Shown here: positions 1-12,493 of the stretch, piece after piece
How positions within the stretch are numbered: the stretch's first letter is position 1
Layout of the letters: each line of letters begins with the position of its first letter
Assembly (NCBI GenBank): GCA_000310025.1
Contig: FN649746.1
Coordinates: forward strand, 2,900,306-2,964,305
DNA: 64,000 nucleotides
Direction: 5' to 3'
DNA from: Ectocarpus siliculosus
Taxonomy: Eukaryota > Sar > Phaeophyceae > Ectocarpales > Ectocarpaceae
The notes under the pieces: model-generated
What the model saw: only the letters and a program-made list of their open reading frames with translations
What the model was told of the DNA's origin: nothing
Databases searched by the model: none
Made by a program: the position numbers and the translations under genes

Positions 1-121
1 ATAGCGGTGCATGCCACAACGGCAGGCGGCGAACAGCTGCCGTCAGCAGGAGAGCTAAGCTTGGTTCATTTTCGGCATATTGTGCCAATTTTTCCATTTG
101 TTGAGCGGAGAGGCGCAAGCC

Positions 122-3100
122 ATGGGAGCTAACGAGCTAGCATTCACACTTACAGACGATTTGACCGCAACTTCAATAGTACCCTGCACTACTCTCGATA
201 GAAGAACTTTTGACATCGTGCCCCCCCCCCCCTGTTTTCGTCGTGAAGCAAGCGGACACAGCCCTCCGAAGGCCACCGGACACGCCGCCGGCCCCGGGCC
301 GCAGAGGTCTCCAGAACAAGAGGCCCTGGCGGCCAGGATACAGGAGCACCAGCAGGCCGCCGCTCGCCTCTCGCACACGGAGGGTGGGTGCTACATTCAA
401 ACCAAAGTTGGTGCTTTTCGGCTTTTTGTAGCTCGGAAGTGGTTGCTGTTGGTGTTGTCTTCACAATAGAAAAAATAGTATGTGAACGATATTTGCCGTT
501 GGCCATGTGTTCTCTTGTGCGCGCGCTTCGTGTGCAAGTGGTTGGGGATTTTCCCGCCGTGTTTCTAGACACAGGATTTTAGTCGACGTTCATTGCTCGC
601 CACGTTAAATGATCAATTTATCGCACGAAAGAGAACTTCCCCACAATAGATACCTTGTCCTCCAGAGTAACACACCCGGAGATAACGTTTTGCGGCTCAA
701 CATGAGCCGAAAACGTGATACTCTCGGATCAAGTAGCAGGAAGAACACACTCCCCAGAATATATTCCGCACCCGGTGGTTTTCTTCTAGTGTTGTAGCCA
801 AGAACGTAATCACCGAATGTGTGTTTTTGTGTCGATGATTTCTGGAATACTACGTGATGGAGAGCTTGAAGGCTGCGCCATGAATGTATTGTTCGTGTTG
901 GGAGTGTTTCGATGCAGGCATTGAGTCTGCTTGTTTCGGTACCCAGCTGCACGCAACACCCGCCATCTTGTTTCCTCCTTTGCCGTTACTCTCCTCGAAG
1001 AGGTCCGAAACCTAATGCAGTACAGCACTGGCTTTGGAGTGCTCAGCACCAACTCCCGGACGCTCGAAGGGTGAGCGCCCTGTGCTTCAAAGTTTTTTGT
1101 TTTTTTTACTATTGTTACTAGCGGTCTAGCCCAACTTCGTATCCATGGATGTCACCTGGTTCCGTCTGAGGGACGCCTCAACGGTATTGTGTACGCGATC
1201 ACCACACCATTTCTCGTTCAGGGGCGCCCTTTCGTTGATCGCGTCTTTTCACTCCACGTGTTCTCTTTGAAACGGGTACCCTCGCCGCTTGGCTAAGGGC
1301 TATTTTCTCGATGGGATTGGACCGCCTCTTTTACCGCCAGGCCCTCGTAGCTCGCTCTTCTCTCGATCTCCGCCGATTCTCCCGTGTTCTGCCGGTCCCT
1401 GCTTTCGTTTCAACGCTTCCATACGTCACCTGTGTTCGGTACTGTATTGGCGTGGGTTTTAGCGTCTGGCTTTCGGCAACTCGCGATATATATATGGCTC
1501 CCCGCTCCTTCCGACGGTCTCCTTTGCACCCGGTTTGGTCTGCTCTACTGCTCTCTTGCGTTGCTTCCTCTTCTTGCCTGGTGTCCTTTGTTAGGTACCC
1601 TAGCGGCTCGGTCGTGGGGTTCTCGCTGGACGATAAGGGCCGACCCCTATTCGCGTTCAGCTCCATGAGCGCGCACACGGGAGACCTCGCCGCTGACTCC
1701 CGCGTCAGCCTCACGGTAACCGCGGCCACCTTCAAGGTAAGTCATGCTGAAGCCACGACTTGGTTCCATTTGAGTTTCCTCTGAGTTGGCTGTTTCACTC
1801 ATGCCTGGCGTTGCGTTGACTGTTGCTGGTACAGGCGGTATTGGCCGCAGACTGTCTCCACAGCGTTACATCACCGACATCATAACTCTACTCGGTATAT
1901 AGCTCTTCTGTCTCCGATAAAAATTCCCTTCTAGTTGCTTGCCTTTGGTTTTCCGGGCCTCCAACGTTCAGGCGCACTAACCACAGATTGGCTTGACCTC
2001 GCCTGCCCGATAGATACAAATTTCGTGCCCCCTACTCGAGATCTGCCATTCACCGTGAAGATCGCAACACCCGTTCTGCCTTGATCAGCCTGATCCGTTG
2101 AATGCCGGTGTTTTTGTTTTGTGTTTGTGCCGTTGATGCCTACGCTAGTGCGGGTACCGCTTGGTGATCGGCACACCCCACATCGCACTACTGTACTTCC
2201 CCATGGTCACGGCCACCGTATGCCATGTGAATTTGAATACTCTGGGAGGAGACGCATTCGACGATAGCATCATTGTTTTCCCGTCTATTCTCTTGTTTGC
2301 CTTGGCCTTCTCCCCCTCGACTGCTCTCAGGGAGCGGCGGACGGCCGCGTGAGCTTGATCGGAGACGTGAACAAGGTGCGCTCATGTGTCCAACATGGCG
2401 CTGTTACTCAGTGACCCCTGTGCTTTTGCCATGTATCTAAGCATTGCTGTAGCCTTGGTTTCGGAGCATGCCGCTTGTACGTTGTGTCTGGGGCATTTCC
2501 CTGCGGGAACCGAAAGTGGGAGATGCCTCGTGGAGGAGAGGCTTTTCTGATTGCTTTGGGTTCTGAAAAAAATGACGCATCCCCTGGGGTAGGCTAGTGT
2601 TTTCGTTCATTTTTTGGCCTACGCTCATTGCACAAGTGTGTGTGCATTGATCCGTTCCGACTCATGAATTGGCTCGTCGTTTGATTCGATTTGGTTCAAC
2701 ACGTGGGACGTTCTTTGATTGACAATCCAGGTGCCGGAAGAAGACCTCCCCAGCGTTCGCGAGATGTACAAGAAAAAGCACCCGAACGCCTACTGGGTGG
2801 ACTTCGGCGACTTCCGACTCATGCGTATGGACACTATCAAGGCCATGCGGTTTGTTGGAGGGTTTGCCATGGCGGGAGACGTCAACCCAGAAGGCACGAT
2901 TTTACATTGTTTTTTACGTCGTGTCCCCTCTCTGAAGTGATCCCGAGGAAGCAACACTGAAAGTTTCTAGCCGATAATTTGACCATCTCTGGTAAACTCT
3001 CCGCGGACTGTGATGTCGAAACGTTTGCGGTAGCGTAGAGCATTAGCCTAGGTTAGTGCTCGCCTGTAGGCCTGTGCACGCGTTTGAGCTTAAACGGATC

Positions 3101-4170
3101 ACCGATGCGCCATCAGTCAATCACGCCCCCCACCCAGCGGGGCATAGTTTTCCACAAGTATCGTCTATCAAGGTATTCACGCCAGGTATGGCAAGCCATC
3201 TACCCAATGATGCATGGAACAATCAACAGTACTTCATCAGCCGATCGGTGATCAGTTTGTCGGCGTGAGGGTCCAGGAGATTGCGGTGCCGCGGGTGTCG
3301 TCATACGTTATTTGGAGACCTGAAAAAGAGCGTTTTGTCGGATTTTGTGCGGTGGCGAATCCCGGCTGCGCTGTTGACTTGTGTTCCATGCCCTTGCCCG
3401 TTTCTTCGTCCTTGTCGGTGTTCACGGACCGACCCTGCAAGCATACCGACTCTCTGTAGCTGTGCGTTGCCTTGCTTATCGTATGTGCTTCTTTTGTCAG
3501 ACTACCTGACGACTGCTCCCGATGCCGTAGCGGAGTTCTCCGCCCCCATCAGCAAGCACATGAACGACGACCACTCGGACACCACGAGGGCTATGATCGC
3601 GCATTTCATCACGGGAGGAGTGGAGGTGACAAGGCGGCGTTGCAAGTGCTAATATCGTTGACACCGATGCCGATGCGGATGTTGTGTTTAGGGAGCTGTT
3701 GTTTGATGCTGTTTGCCCGTTGCTGTTCCAGTCTGCATGGCGATAGGGGCCGATGTCATGCGGTGAGTATTTTTGACCTTAAGCGAAGAGGCGGCGAGAG
3801 TGGAGCGCGGCAGAAGCGGACTTCCTGCACTGTCGTTCACGTAGAATCACGGAAGCCCCCTGTCTCGAAAAACGACGCCCTTTGTTGCATGAGGCCAACG
3901 GCATGCAGCACCACCCTTCGCCCTTGCCTCTCCCCACCCCACTGAACCCAAACCCCACACCATTCCCGCCCACAACCACGACTAACGCCCACGACACAGG
4001 TGACTTCGGCCCAGATTACGGCCGTGGATCGACTGGGCATGTACGTGCTTGTGGGCATGCCGGACGGACAATCCGGCAAGCTCAGGCTGCCCTTCCCGCG
4101 GCCGGCCGAAAGCCGGAAAGATGTGAAAACCTTGATCGTCGAGATGACCCAAGCGGCCATGGCAAAGTAG
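122..4170 (+). CDS. HugZ/PPOX-like FMN-binding split-barrel protein with DUF2470 domain (5' end uncertain)
   Basis: Phase-consistent exons are ?-383, 1001-1070, 1595-1736, 2331-2375, 2731-2893, 3501-3625 and 4000-4170 (TAG). The spliced protein runs EEVRNLMQYSTGFGVLST, then EGYPSGSVVGFSLDD, SMSAHTGDLAADSRVSLTV, a short GDVNK strand, AYWVDFGDFRLMRM and MRFVGGFAMAGDV. This is the order of the pyridoxamine 5'-phosphate-oxidase-like split barrel. It is followed by SKHMNDDHSDTTRAMI and a C-terminal strand/helix, which is a DUF2470 tail. Family members bind FMN or haem (HugZ) or act as plastid glutamyl-tRNA-reductase-binding protein in plants; which role applies here is not shown. The 2894-3500 intron appears to be GC-AG (GAAG/GCACGA). 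Residues before EEVRNL come from an upstream exon ending at 383. An ATG at 122 is in frame, but a C-homopolymer lies inside that stretch, so the true start may be a splice acceptor near 250 with earlier exons outside the window. Confidence 0.82.
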
Positions 4171-5189
4171 GGGGGAAACTAGGAGGAAACAACGTTTTTA
4201 GGGATATGACGTTGATCGATGACTCTGTGCAGCTTCGCGATGATTTGCTGCAAGTGTTGCTGAGTTTTTCGGCGTGAACAACAACGAAACTGGGTAGTCT
4301 TCCCACCCTCGGAATCTACTTCTCGGTGACTAGATCGTTTAGAATTGGTTCTGTGTAGGCAAGAACATACCAAGCATTGAGCGATGAGGTAGCGGTGGAG
4401 GGTGGGTCGGGAAAAGTGTGGCGATTTGGTTTTGATTTGTAAGCTTGGGGCTTCCACGCCCAATCACGCCCATGCTTAGCGCTTCGGCATATAGAGATGG
4501 ATTTTCAACGGCAAGATTACACAATCTTGGCGGACCCTGGGGCTAGCGAGGGTATTCGGAACCAAAGAGAATAGGCGCGAGTTGCCGAACTGATTGGCAC
4601 CTCATGCCACCGACACTTGTTTCAAGCACGTCGGAGAGAGAGCGAGAGGCCAACCCAGAGAGATAGAGAGAGACAGAGAGAGAGAGAGCGAAAGTGATAC
4701 GTAGGTTCTTCCCCGTTTATCTCCTGCTCTCCGCCGCACCGTACCTCGAGACTCACTACTACCAAACACACAAAACCAGCTGCAACTCGTCTGCATTTTT
4801 TTCCTTCCCCGCTCGAACCGCAATGATTCCTACACTTCCATCACATTTTCTACATACCTGTTGTACGTTCTGCTGTCGTTTTTGGGTTTCCCTGACCCTT
4901 TTGCGCAATCGGATGGAGTAACTCGTTACTTCATGACTTATCTTCGGGGTAGCTCGTAGTTTTTCGGTACATCCCCGCCTGAGGGTCAGCCGAACAATTC
5001 TACCGAACCGACTGGCAATCCCGTCGTGCAAGATTCCAATCAGGTTCACGTGAACAAATATTGGCATTCAACGCTAAATCATGGTCCCATGTCGCAAACG
5101 TATGAGCAGCACACGAGATACGTGACGCGGAGATAACCGTGGTGTCTACCCCGCTTCAGTCGCGTTGTCTATTCATAGCAAGATCCAGC
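4171..5189. other. intergenic between convergent genes
   Basis: No coding exon recognised. This stretch should hold the 3' ends of the HugZ-like gene (plus) and NB-ARC-TPR copy 1 (minus). It contains a GA-rich microsatellite at about 4633-4690. Confidence 0.6.
4633..4690. repeat. GA-rich microsatellite
   Basis: Imperfect (GA)n tract made of GAGA runs broken by C and T. Short reading frames across it are Ser-Leu repeats and not genes. Confidence 0.8.
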
Positions 5190-8100
5190 TCATGTAACGC
5201 ACGGGCAGCTGGGACGTTGTTGGCCCTGACACAGCGTGGATCTTCCTGAATCGTCCAACAACGCCTCCGCGTCCCGCAGCCCCCCCAATTTACGAACACT
5301 CCCACCAAGCTCGTGCAGCGTATCGGCCGCCTGGGCATGATTTTGCCCAAGCCTGGCCTCCTCGATCAGCAATCTCTCCGCCTCTGCTAGCCGCCCCGCC
5401 TCTCGTACGCATATGCCCAACTGATACAGCGTGTTGGCATCCTCTGACTCCAGCGTTGCCTTCCGCACGCTCAGAGAGCGTCTCAATAATGTCTCCGCCT
5501 CTTCCAACCGACCTCCCTGTCGAAGGCATACGCCCAGCTCGTACAGCGTAGAGGCTACCTTTACATCTTCTCGGCCCAGCTTGGTTTCCCTGATCGCCAG
5601 GCAACGCCTCAACAACACCTCCGCTTCCCCCAATCGTTCTGCTTCACGAACGCATATGCCAAGCTCGCGCAGCGCAAACGCGACCCCAACATCCTCAGGG
5701 CCCAGCTTGTTTTCCTTGATGGTGAGGCAGCGCCTCAAAAATTCCTCCGCTTGCTCCATCTGCCCCGACTCTCTAGCACACACACCGAGCTGTTGCAGTG
5801 TGGTGGCCACCTGCACATCCTCTGGTCCCAGCTTGGTCTCCTCGATCGCCAGGCAGCTCCTCAGCAATCCTTCCGCCTCGCCCCACCGTCCGGACTTTCG
5901 AACGCAGGCACCCAGTTCATACAACGTGCAGGCCACTTGCATATCCTCCTGCCCCAGCTTCTTTCTCCTTATTGTCAGGCAACGCCTCAGCAATCCCTCC
6001 GCCTCGTCCAGCCGACCTGCCTCTCTAGCAGACACACCGAGCTGACGAAGCGTATCAGCCACCTGGAGATGCTCCGGGCCCAGAATGGCTTCCTTGACAT
6101 CCAGAGACCGCCTTAAAAGCGTTTCCGCTAGAGCTCTATCGCCGGGTCTGAACTCCAAAGCGGTTGCTGCAACAGAGGAAAGGCTGTCCGCGTCATCTAG
6201 ATCCGCTTCCAGACCAGAACGGACTAGCGCGTTCATTCTAGCCAAGGCCAGAGGGAGCCCCTCGACCTCCTTCTCATGCCATTTCGCAGCCTCTTCGATA
6301 TTTCCCAATCGCTCTGCCCATATAGCTAGGTTCCCGTACGTATTTAACACGAACGGGTGGTCTGCCCCAAGCTCCCTTTTCTCGACTTCGAGCAGTCGGC
6401 GCCACGAAGCGGATGCTCCCTCCAAATCCTCCTGTGCTTCTTGAAACCATCCCACAGCCTCCGCAGTTGTTCTGAGCAAGGCGTCCGATTCCAACATCAT
6501 GCCCAACGCCTTTTCATATGGGCGTGTCTTGCCCCAGCCATCTCCACCCAAGCGTTCTATAGCCAGCCATAGACCCTTCAGAACGTAGCGGTCAGTGGAA
6601 CGGAGGATATCTAGCGAGGAAAGGTACCTCGTCCACCTCTTCAAAGCAGGCCGGCGCACATGCCCACGGTCCAGAAGACACTCCCTCGCAAAGTCGGTGT
6701 GGGCATCATGCATTCGGTACGTCCCTTGTGCCGAGCGGATGATCGACCATCGCTCTAAAACGTCTACTACGCCCCCTGCAGATGCTTCGTCCTCCGTGCT
6801 GGGCGACCGATCGTAAAGCAGCACCGCGGCGTCTTTCAATGAGAAAGCATGGCCATCCGGCATCACCGCGAGCGACAGGTACAACCGTTGTACACGCTCG
6901 TCGTCCGATCCAATGGCAAGATCCTCGAACCCACCCTGAAGAATGGCTTTCCGTCTTTTCGCTGGAATGTTTTCTGCGCTATCGTTGTCGGGATCATGTC
7001 CCACCTTCTCCATCTCAGTGCGAATCGTGCTGGCCGCATCCGACCAAGACGCTGGGTCATGCCTGCCGCGAACTGTACTCCATCGCCCCACGAACGCGAC
7101 GTCCATCGCCACGCGGCCGCACAACTTGATCAGGTCAACAGCATCGTCGGGCAAGCGGGATTCGCGGGGAAGTTCTGCCGCTCTCTTCAGCACCGACTCC
7201 GCATCTGCCTGGGACAGCTCGTCAACTACCACAGCCTTGCCTCGTGAACGCTTCACGACCGCCTCATCACGGGTTGACAGGAGGACCCACATGCCCGTTT
7301 CCACGAGTTTCGAGACAACGTCCTCCTCCCACACGTTGTCCGCCACTACGAGGCACTTCAATCTTCTGCCCTTGTGCCCTTCCTCGAGCCGTTGTTTGAT
7401 GTAGGTCGCACTGTCTTCAGACGCGCTGGGTACACGGCCTACGCTACCACCAATCTCTTCATGAACCATGCGGGCCAGCTGCAGCATCAAGGACGGGAGG
7501 CGCTTCTTTGCTCCCTCGTTCACCGGCAACCACACGATACCGTCGGAGAAGGCCTCTCGCACCTCCGTACTCCTAACGATCTCGGCCGCGACGGTGGTCT
7601 TGCCGGACCCGCTGTAGCCCGCTAATGCAACCACACACGCTCTGTCACTACCATTGAGCGCGTCGAGCACCGTCGCCATCGCGTGCCGACGTTCCACGTG
7701 CCAGCTCTTGCGTACCGGCGCCCCCATTGGCACCGCGGCTAGCTTGCCGAATGACCTTGGTAGACTCTCCAGCCTTTGGTCTATGCGATCCTGGAGATAC
7801 ACGAGATGCAAAGTGCGTGAGAGGTAGATACATGGAAACCCGCCTGCAATACCGCATCAAGTGTTCAAAGCGACGAAGAAATATCATTTGAACGAAAAAG
7901 TCGTAGCTCTTAATACGTAATTCTTGATGGACAGTCAAAGAACGCAACGCCCTGATGCGGCGCATGCAATGTAATGATACGATACCATGTATTATTTTAT
8001 CATCGCAGCACATATTAGCATAATGTCGATCGAGATGTGTGATGTTCAGTGTGTTTCCCGTGGGTGCCCCGTTAAAAGGAGCGAAACGTTCGGCTGAAAA

Positions 8101-8752
8101 ACAATCCCCCAGAATGGCAAGCAAAATACGCAAGTGGCACGAATTTCCGAACGCGAGGCCCTCCCGGCGAAAATTAAGAGAAAAGAGTGGCCAGCAGCTA
8201 AGAGAGCGGAGCGCTTCAAGGCGAATGCAGAGGAGAGTTCCGCTCGCAGGAGCGAACTGTTTGAAGACTCACCAGCGTTTTCTTCATGTCGTCCACTTTC
8301 CCTTCAAGAACCGCAATCCCGGCCAGTCCCAAGTCGGTCGTCAGGCGGTCGACGCTTGAGTTCAGACCGGCAATCTCACTCTTGTCGCTAAAGGCCTTTA
8401 TCACTCTCGACACCTTGCCCCTCCGGCTACAACGCTCGGCAAAGTTCTTCGCCGCCTCGACGCAGTCCTTGAGGGGAGCCACATCCACCTCGCTTTCGAT
8501 TAGCCTGCACTTCACGACAAAACATGCCGTAATGTAGGTGCACCTCTGTTCGAGTGCAGCCAGCTCCTCCCGATTGTTTTTCACCGTCTCGACCGTCGTG
8601 CGGATGGCCTTGAGAGTTTTAAAAACCGGCTTGATGACAGGAAGCTCCTCACCCAAGTCCACCGCGCAAGACACTGCATCGGAGATGGTTGAACCGATCT
8701 CCAGCGCGAGTCTTGCGGCCTCTGCTGCAGAATCGCTGATATCGGCAACCAT
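5190..8752 (-). CDS. NB-ARC-TPR NLR-like receptor, copy 1
   Basis: Two exons: 8752-8273 (160 residues from ATG) and 7790-5190, with a phase-0 intron (GTGAGT donor, CTCCAG acceptor); about 1,026 residues. Residues ~1-150 form an all-helical domain resembling HeLo/MLKL-type four-helix bundles (pattern recognition only). NB-ARC motifs follow: P-loop GYSGSGKTT (~218), kinase-2 LKCLVVADNVW (~304), RNBS-B-like WVLLSTRD (~328), GLPL-like LCGRVAMDVAF (~383) and MHD in YRMHDAH (~520). A first TPR-like pair lies at ~607-669. An array of kinesin-light-chain-type 42-residue TPRs covers ~713-1003 (core LLRRCLxIxxxKLGxEDVxVAxTL). NB-ARC ATPases are nucleotide switches in immune and apoptotic regulators, and TPRs would serve as ligand sensor or scaffold. 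The last repeats are irregular: one lacks three residues and the tail RSTLCQGQQ departs from the repeat. The start was chosen by alignment with copy 2 (MVADISDSA versus MAADLADAT). Confidence 0.88.
5200..6110 (-). repeat. 126-bp direct repeats encoding TPRs
   Basis: About seven tandem 126-nt units within exon 2 of copy 1, each encoding one 42-residue TPR, with no intron between units. Units nearer the 3' end shrink (39 and 37 residues) and the last is broken. Confidence 0.8.
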
Positions 8753-11700
8753 CTGTTGCTGCCGCAACACCAGCTGAAGAAACGATATTCGCAACTGCTG
8801 GTGGTGGCGCAAGCCGAGAGAGAACGGGCAGATACTGACGTGAGTAATCGAAAGATTCAGTCGTAGGCACTGAGCGTGAACATCATCGCTTTAACTGCTG
8901 CGAATGTGTACAAAAATCATGCATACGCCGGCTTTGATGGAGCAAATGCATCCGATACACAGCCAGCATCTCCTACAAGGACACGGCACAAATGGGGTGG
9001 ACATATCAAGATTGTTGTACTAAATAATAATAGAGAATTCCATCCTCGACACCGCACAGTTTTCTCGTCGTCCAGACGAAGAGGTGTGCAGCCAAGAGAC
9101 GCAATTTTCGTTTCCTCGGAGCACAATATGGCCCAACGGACTTGCCTTATGGGATTGACGGCATTATACCGACCGAAAGACCGCCCGGAAATGCATGATA
9201 TACACCAGACCAGTTGGAAAGCGTTGAGCGGGAAACACTCGTTTGTTGTCGCACAGAGCAGCTGCTGGGTCCGTCTCCGCCAGCATGCCGTGCAGTGTAC
9301 ATCCGCACACACCCTCAAACCAAGACAAAACTTCCGCAATGCAAGCGTCAAGACTACACAGTGAGAAAAAGTTGGTGTTGAAGGAGGAGGCCTTTGCGTT
9401 TTCGGAGCCTAACCTATATGCCACAACAGTTGCAGAATTCATGGAGCATGAATTTGTGTGCTGGCATGCTCAGGTCTGATCGGTCTGTGCTGTTTATGGC
9501 TGCAGCTGCGGCTCGAAATGTCTGCAACTTTTGGGCCCAAAGCATTCATCTTTCACGGCAGTGCTCGCCTTCGCAGGCGCAATCCCCGGATTTACGTGTC
9601 TACCGCTACACCTCATACCACAGCTTCCTTGGATGACCCGCAGTTCAGGGGTTGGGGCTCGTCGTGGCGAGCCAGGAGTGTGGCATGTTTGGTCTGATTT
9701 ATGGAGGTTTGAACCCAACCGTAGCCTCCGATGTCCCGACCCCAGCACGGCCCTGAGCCCACGTCGCTACTGCCTGATGTCCTCTGCTGGTGCTGTAGAG
9801 CATGCCAGATTGGTACGCGGAAAGCCTCCGAAACCGGATCATTTTCGATTTGTTTGTCCCTCTAAAGGCGTACTCCGGAGTACCTCTAAATCGATGTTTC
9901 GTCCTTGTCTCCAACCCCTTAAATATTCGAGTGGACTCAACATGGTTCACGGAAGGAGAAGTTTCCTTTCTTTCGCGGTGTTCCCGGGGCCTAATTTTCG
10001 ATAATGGCGCTCATTCCGGCGATTTTCAAGGAGTGTTCGGCGTGCGGAGGTGAAAACCCCGGTGTTAGTTCAACGCATGTCTTCGTCAGGTTTGTCGACC
10101 TGAACATGGGCTTGTCAAATAAAATGTCTGAAACATGTCTGACGATGAGGAGGTCATCCTTCAGCTTGACTCACGATGGCCAGTCACGTTGCTTTCATCA
10201 CTCGGAGGAGTAGCTAGGTCTGTGTCCCAACTCCTTTTGGCCTCAGACACGCACCATCTACACATGTACAGGTCAGGACTTGTAATGGGCATGGCAGGTA
10301 CGTCCAATCACCGACGATAAATGCAGGTATCAGAGCTGAGGCAAGCTCTTAGAAAGGAGTTTGGGTGCGGCGGGTAAAGGTTCGGCACGGACGGAGCGTT
10401 GGGGCGTGAGCGGCGAGTATGCCCCGATCGTTTTCGTCGAATGGCAAGTATCTTCGGGGCTGCGAACCGTCAGTTTGAACTCTCCTCAAGATAGTCGAAT
10501 CTGGAATGAGTACAATGGACGTGTTTCATCTGCACCTTATCCTGCCACCACCTCCGACCTTCGATATGCCATACCTCGAGGTATAACGATCAAAACCCAT
10601 TTTCGATGCGAAGATGATTACCGTCGAAACAACACAAACATCCATGCAGGGGTCTTATGCCATGTTGACTGGGCCGTGTTCATCCTCGGGGGGAATGAGG
10701 AGGGCGGGGGGCTGGACAAAAGGTGGGCATACAGTATATCAACGGCGTTTGGGTCAGGCCGATGTTCTTAAGGGAAAAAAGAACAGAACGACGTCGCAAA
10801 TAAGGCAGAGATACGATCACCACTGGTTCTCGTCCGCAAGCGGTTCTTTTTGTGCAATATCAATACTTTCTTCAACACCTGTGGTTCGTTCTAGAGCGAG
10901 AATGCCCAACGGTCTTGGCTACCCAGTTCAGAGACATGCTACATGGGGAAAACAGGAGAAATGTCTGATGCGCATCTAGACTATGTTTCCCTCTCGGCAG
11001 ACAGGCTTGCGGTACTCGAGAAGGTCCCTCACTCACCGTCTGGTATTGCCTCCCGGGACAATTTGATGCGTCCCGGTCGTTCAGAGCCTCCCTCCCTCGG
11101 ATTCGATCAAGACATCCCTGGGCAATTTTTCCCAACTGCGTTGTGTGCTGCGCGCTGGTGATGATTGCAGAGTGATGGGAGCTTGTGCTTGCACATGCAG
11201 CATGTGTCACCCAAGGAATGTCGCGATCAGGGGGCGCCGCGGGATGAAGCAAGCCTCGCCGACACTGCTGGGCTGGACTGGGCTACGCAGCCTGTCACAC
11301 ACTCCACTCTGCACCTCTTCACATCTGCTACCTCCTGTTACCTTGTATTGTGAGAGTCTCCTCGCACTAGGCTGGGCGCACGCCGTATTCGCTACCCCAC
11401 TGGTGCTAGCTTCAGTGGAGAGAACGGTAGTGCCTGGAGAGCTTCACAGGTGACAATACTGCTCCCAGGCAAGCTAGCTACACTAGGCGGCAACCCAGCA
11501 GCAGCAGTAGTCACCCGAACAAGTCAGGTGTATCGTGTTGTATGCTGTTCCACCCTAGCATCCTCGGATCAACGATAAGGTGCTAGCAATAGCCGTTTAC
11601 TGCTGTGAGGAGAGAGGAGCAAGGCATTGTTCGTCAATATGGGTAGGATGCGGCGTGATTACAGATGGAATTGCTCCGCGTGCTAACGCGTGCTCAGAGA

Positions 11701-12493
11701 GAGGAGAGAGTCAACGTGTAAAGACAACACACACACAAACCGCGCTCGCGTGCTCCGGCGATAAACGGCGTACAGTCGTGCAGTGCTGTCTGTGGTTTAG
11801 GGGTTCTTTTCACGACATGTCATGCTGTGTGGCAACACTGTTCTAGTCGTGCACGCAGACACACCAGCTTACACAGCACAGCTGTAGCGCAGTGTACCTG
11901 CACCTTGGGATGCGTTTGTCCCTGCCATGACTACAGACTTACAATATTTCTGCAGCTGCTGGGGCAGCACCCAAGAGCTAATCAAACGTATTTGCGGTGA
12001 ACACTTGGTGTCGGTCTTGAAAGCCCAACGCAGCCTCCCGCGCGGTGACCCCTTGTTGAGGCAACCTCCCGGCCCTCCTTGTCTCTCTGAGTGCACCCCG
12101 TCTACAATCTACGGACTGCTGTGCCCCTGTAGCATGCTGATTACACACGATGCCGCAGCTTGTTATACAGTTGGCCGTTAACAGCAGTTGTAACTCGTGT
12201 AAAGGGCTAAAAAGATGGTGCTCAAGTTCTTCGAATTTGAGTTTGTCGAGCTGAATTTGTGACTTCCAAGTACACCAGAACACTAAAACCTACTTTAGCG
12301 GCCATTTGTAGCATAACATATGTACAGCAGTAATGTAGGAGGAACTAACATCCCCAGCCTCGACCACAAACTAGAGATTCTTAAGTGCGGGCACTAGCTG
12401 TACATGTCGCCAGTGGTTGCTACGGCTAATACATTCCCCTGCTTTGCGGCATCCCGCTCGTCTCTCTCAAGGTGGTTCGTCGTTTAGAGAAAA
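8753..12493. other. intergenic between divergent genes
   Basis: About 3.7 kb between the starts of NB-ARC-TPR copy 1 (minus) and VPS29 (plus). I see no conserved protein fragment, RNA gene or clear repeat on either strand. Open frames here are short and low-scoring. It must contain the promoters of both flanking genes, but no element can be named. Confidence 0.5.
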
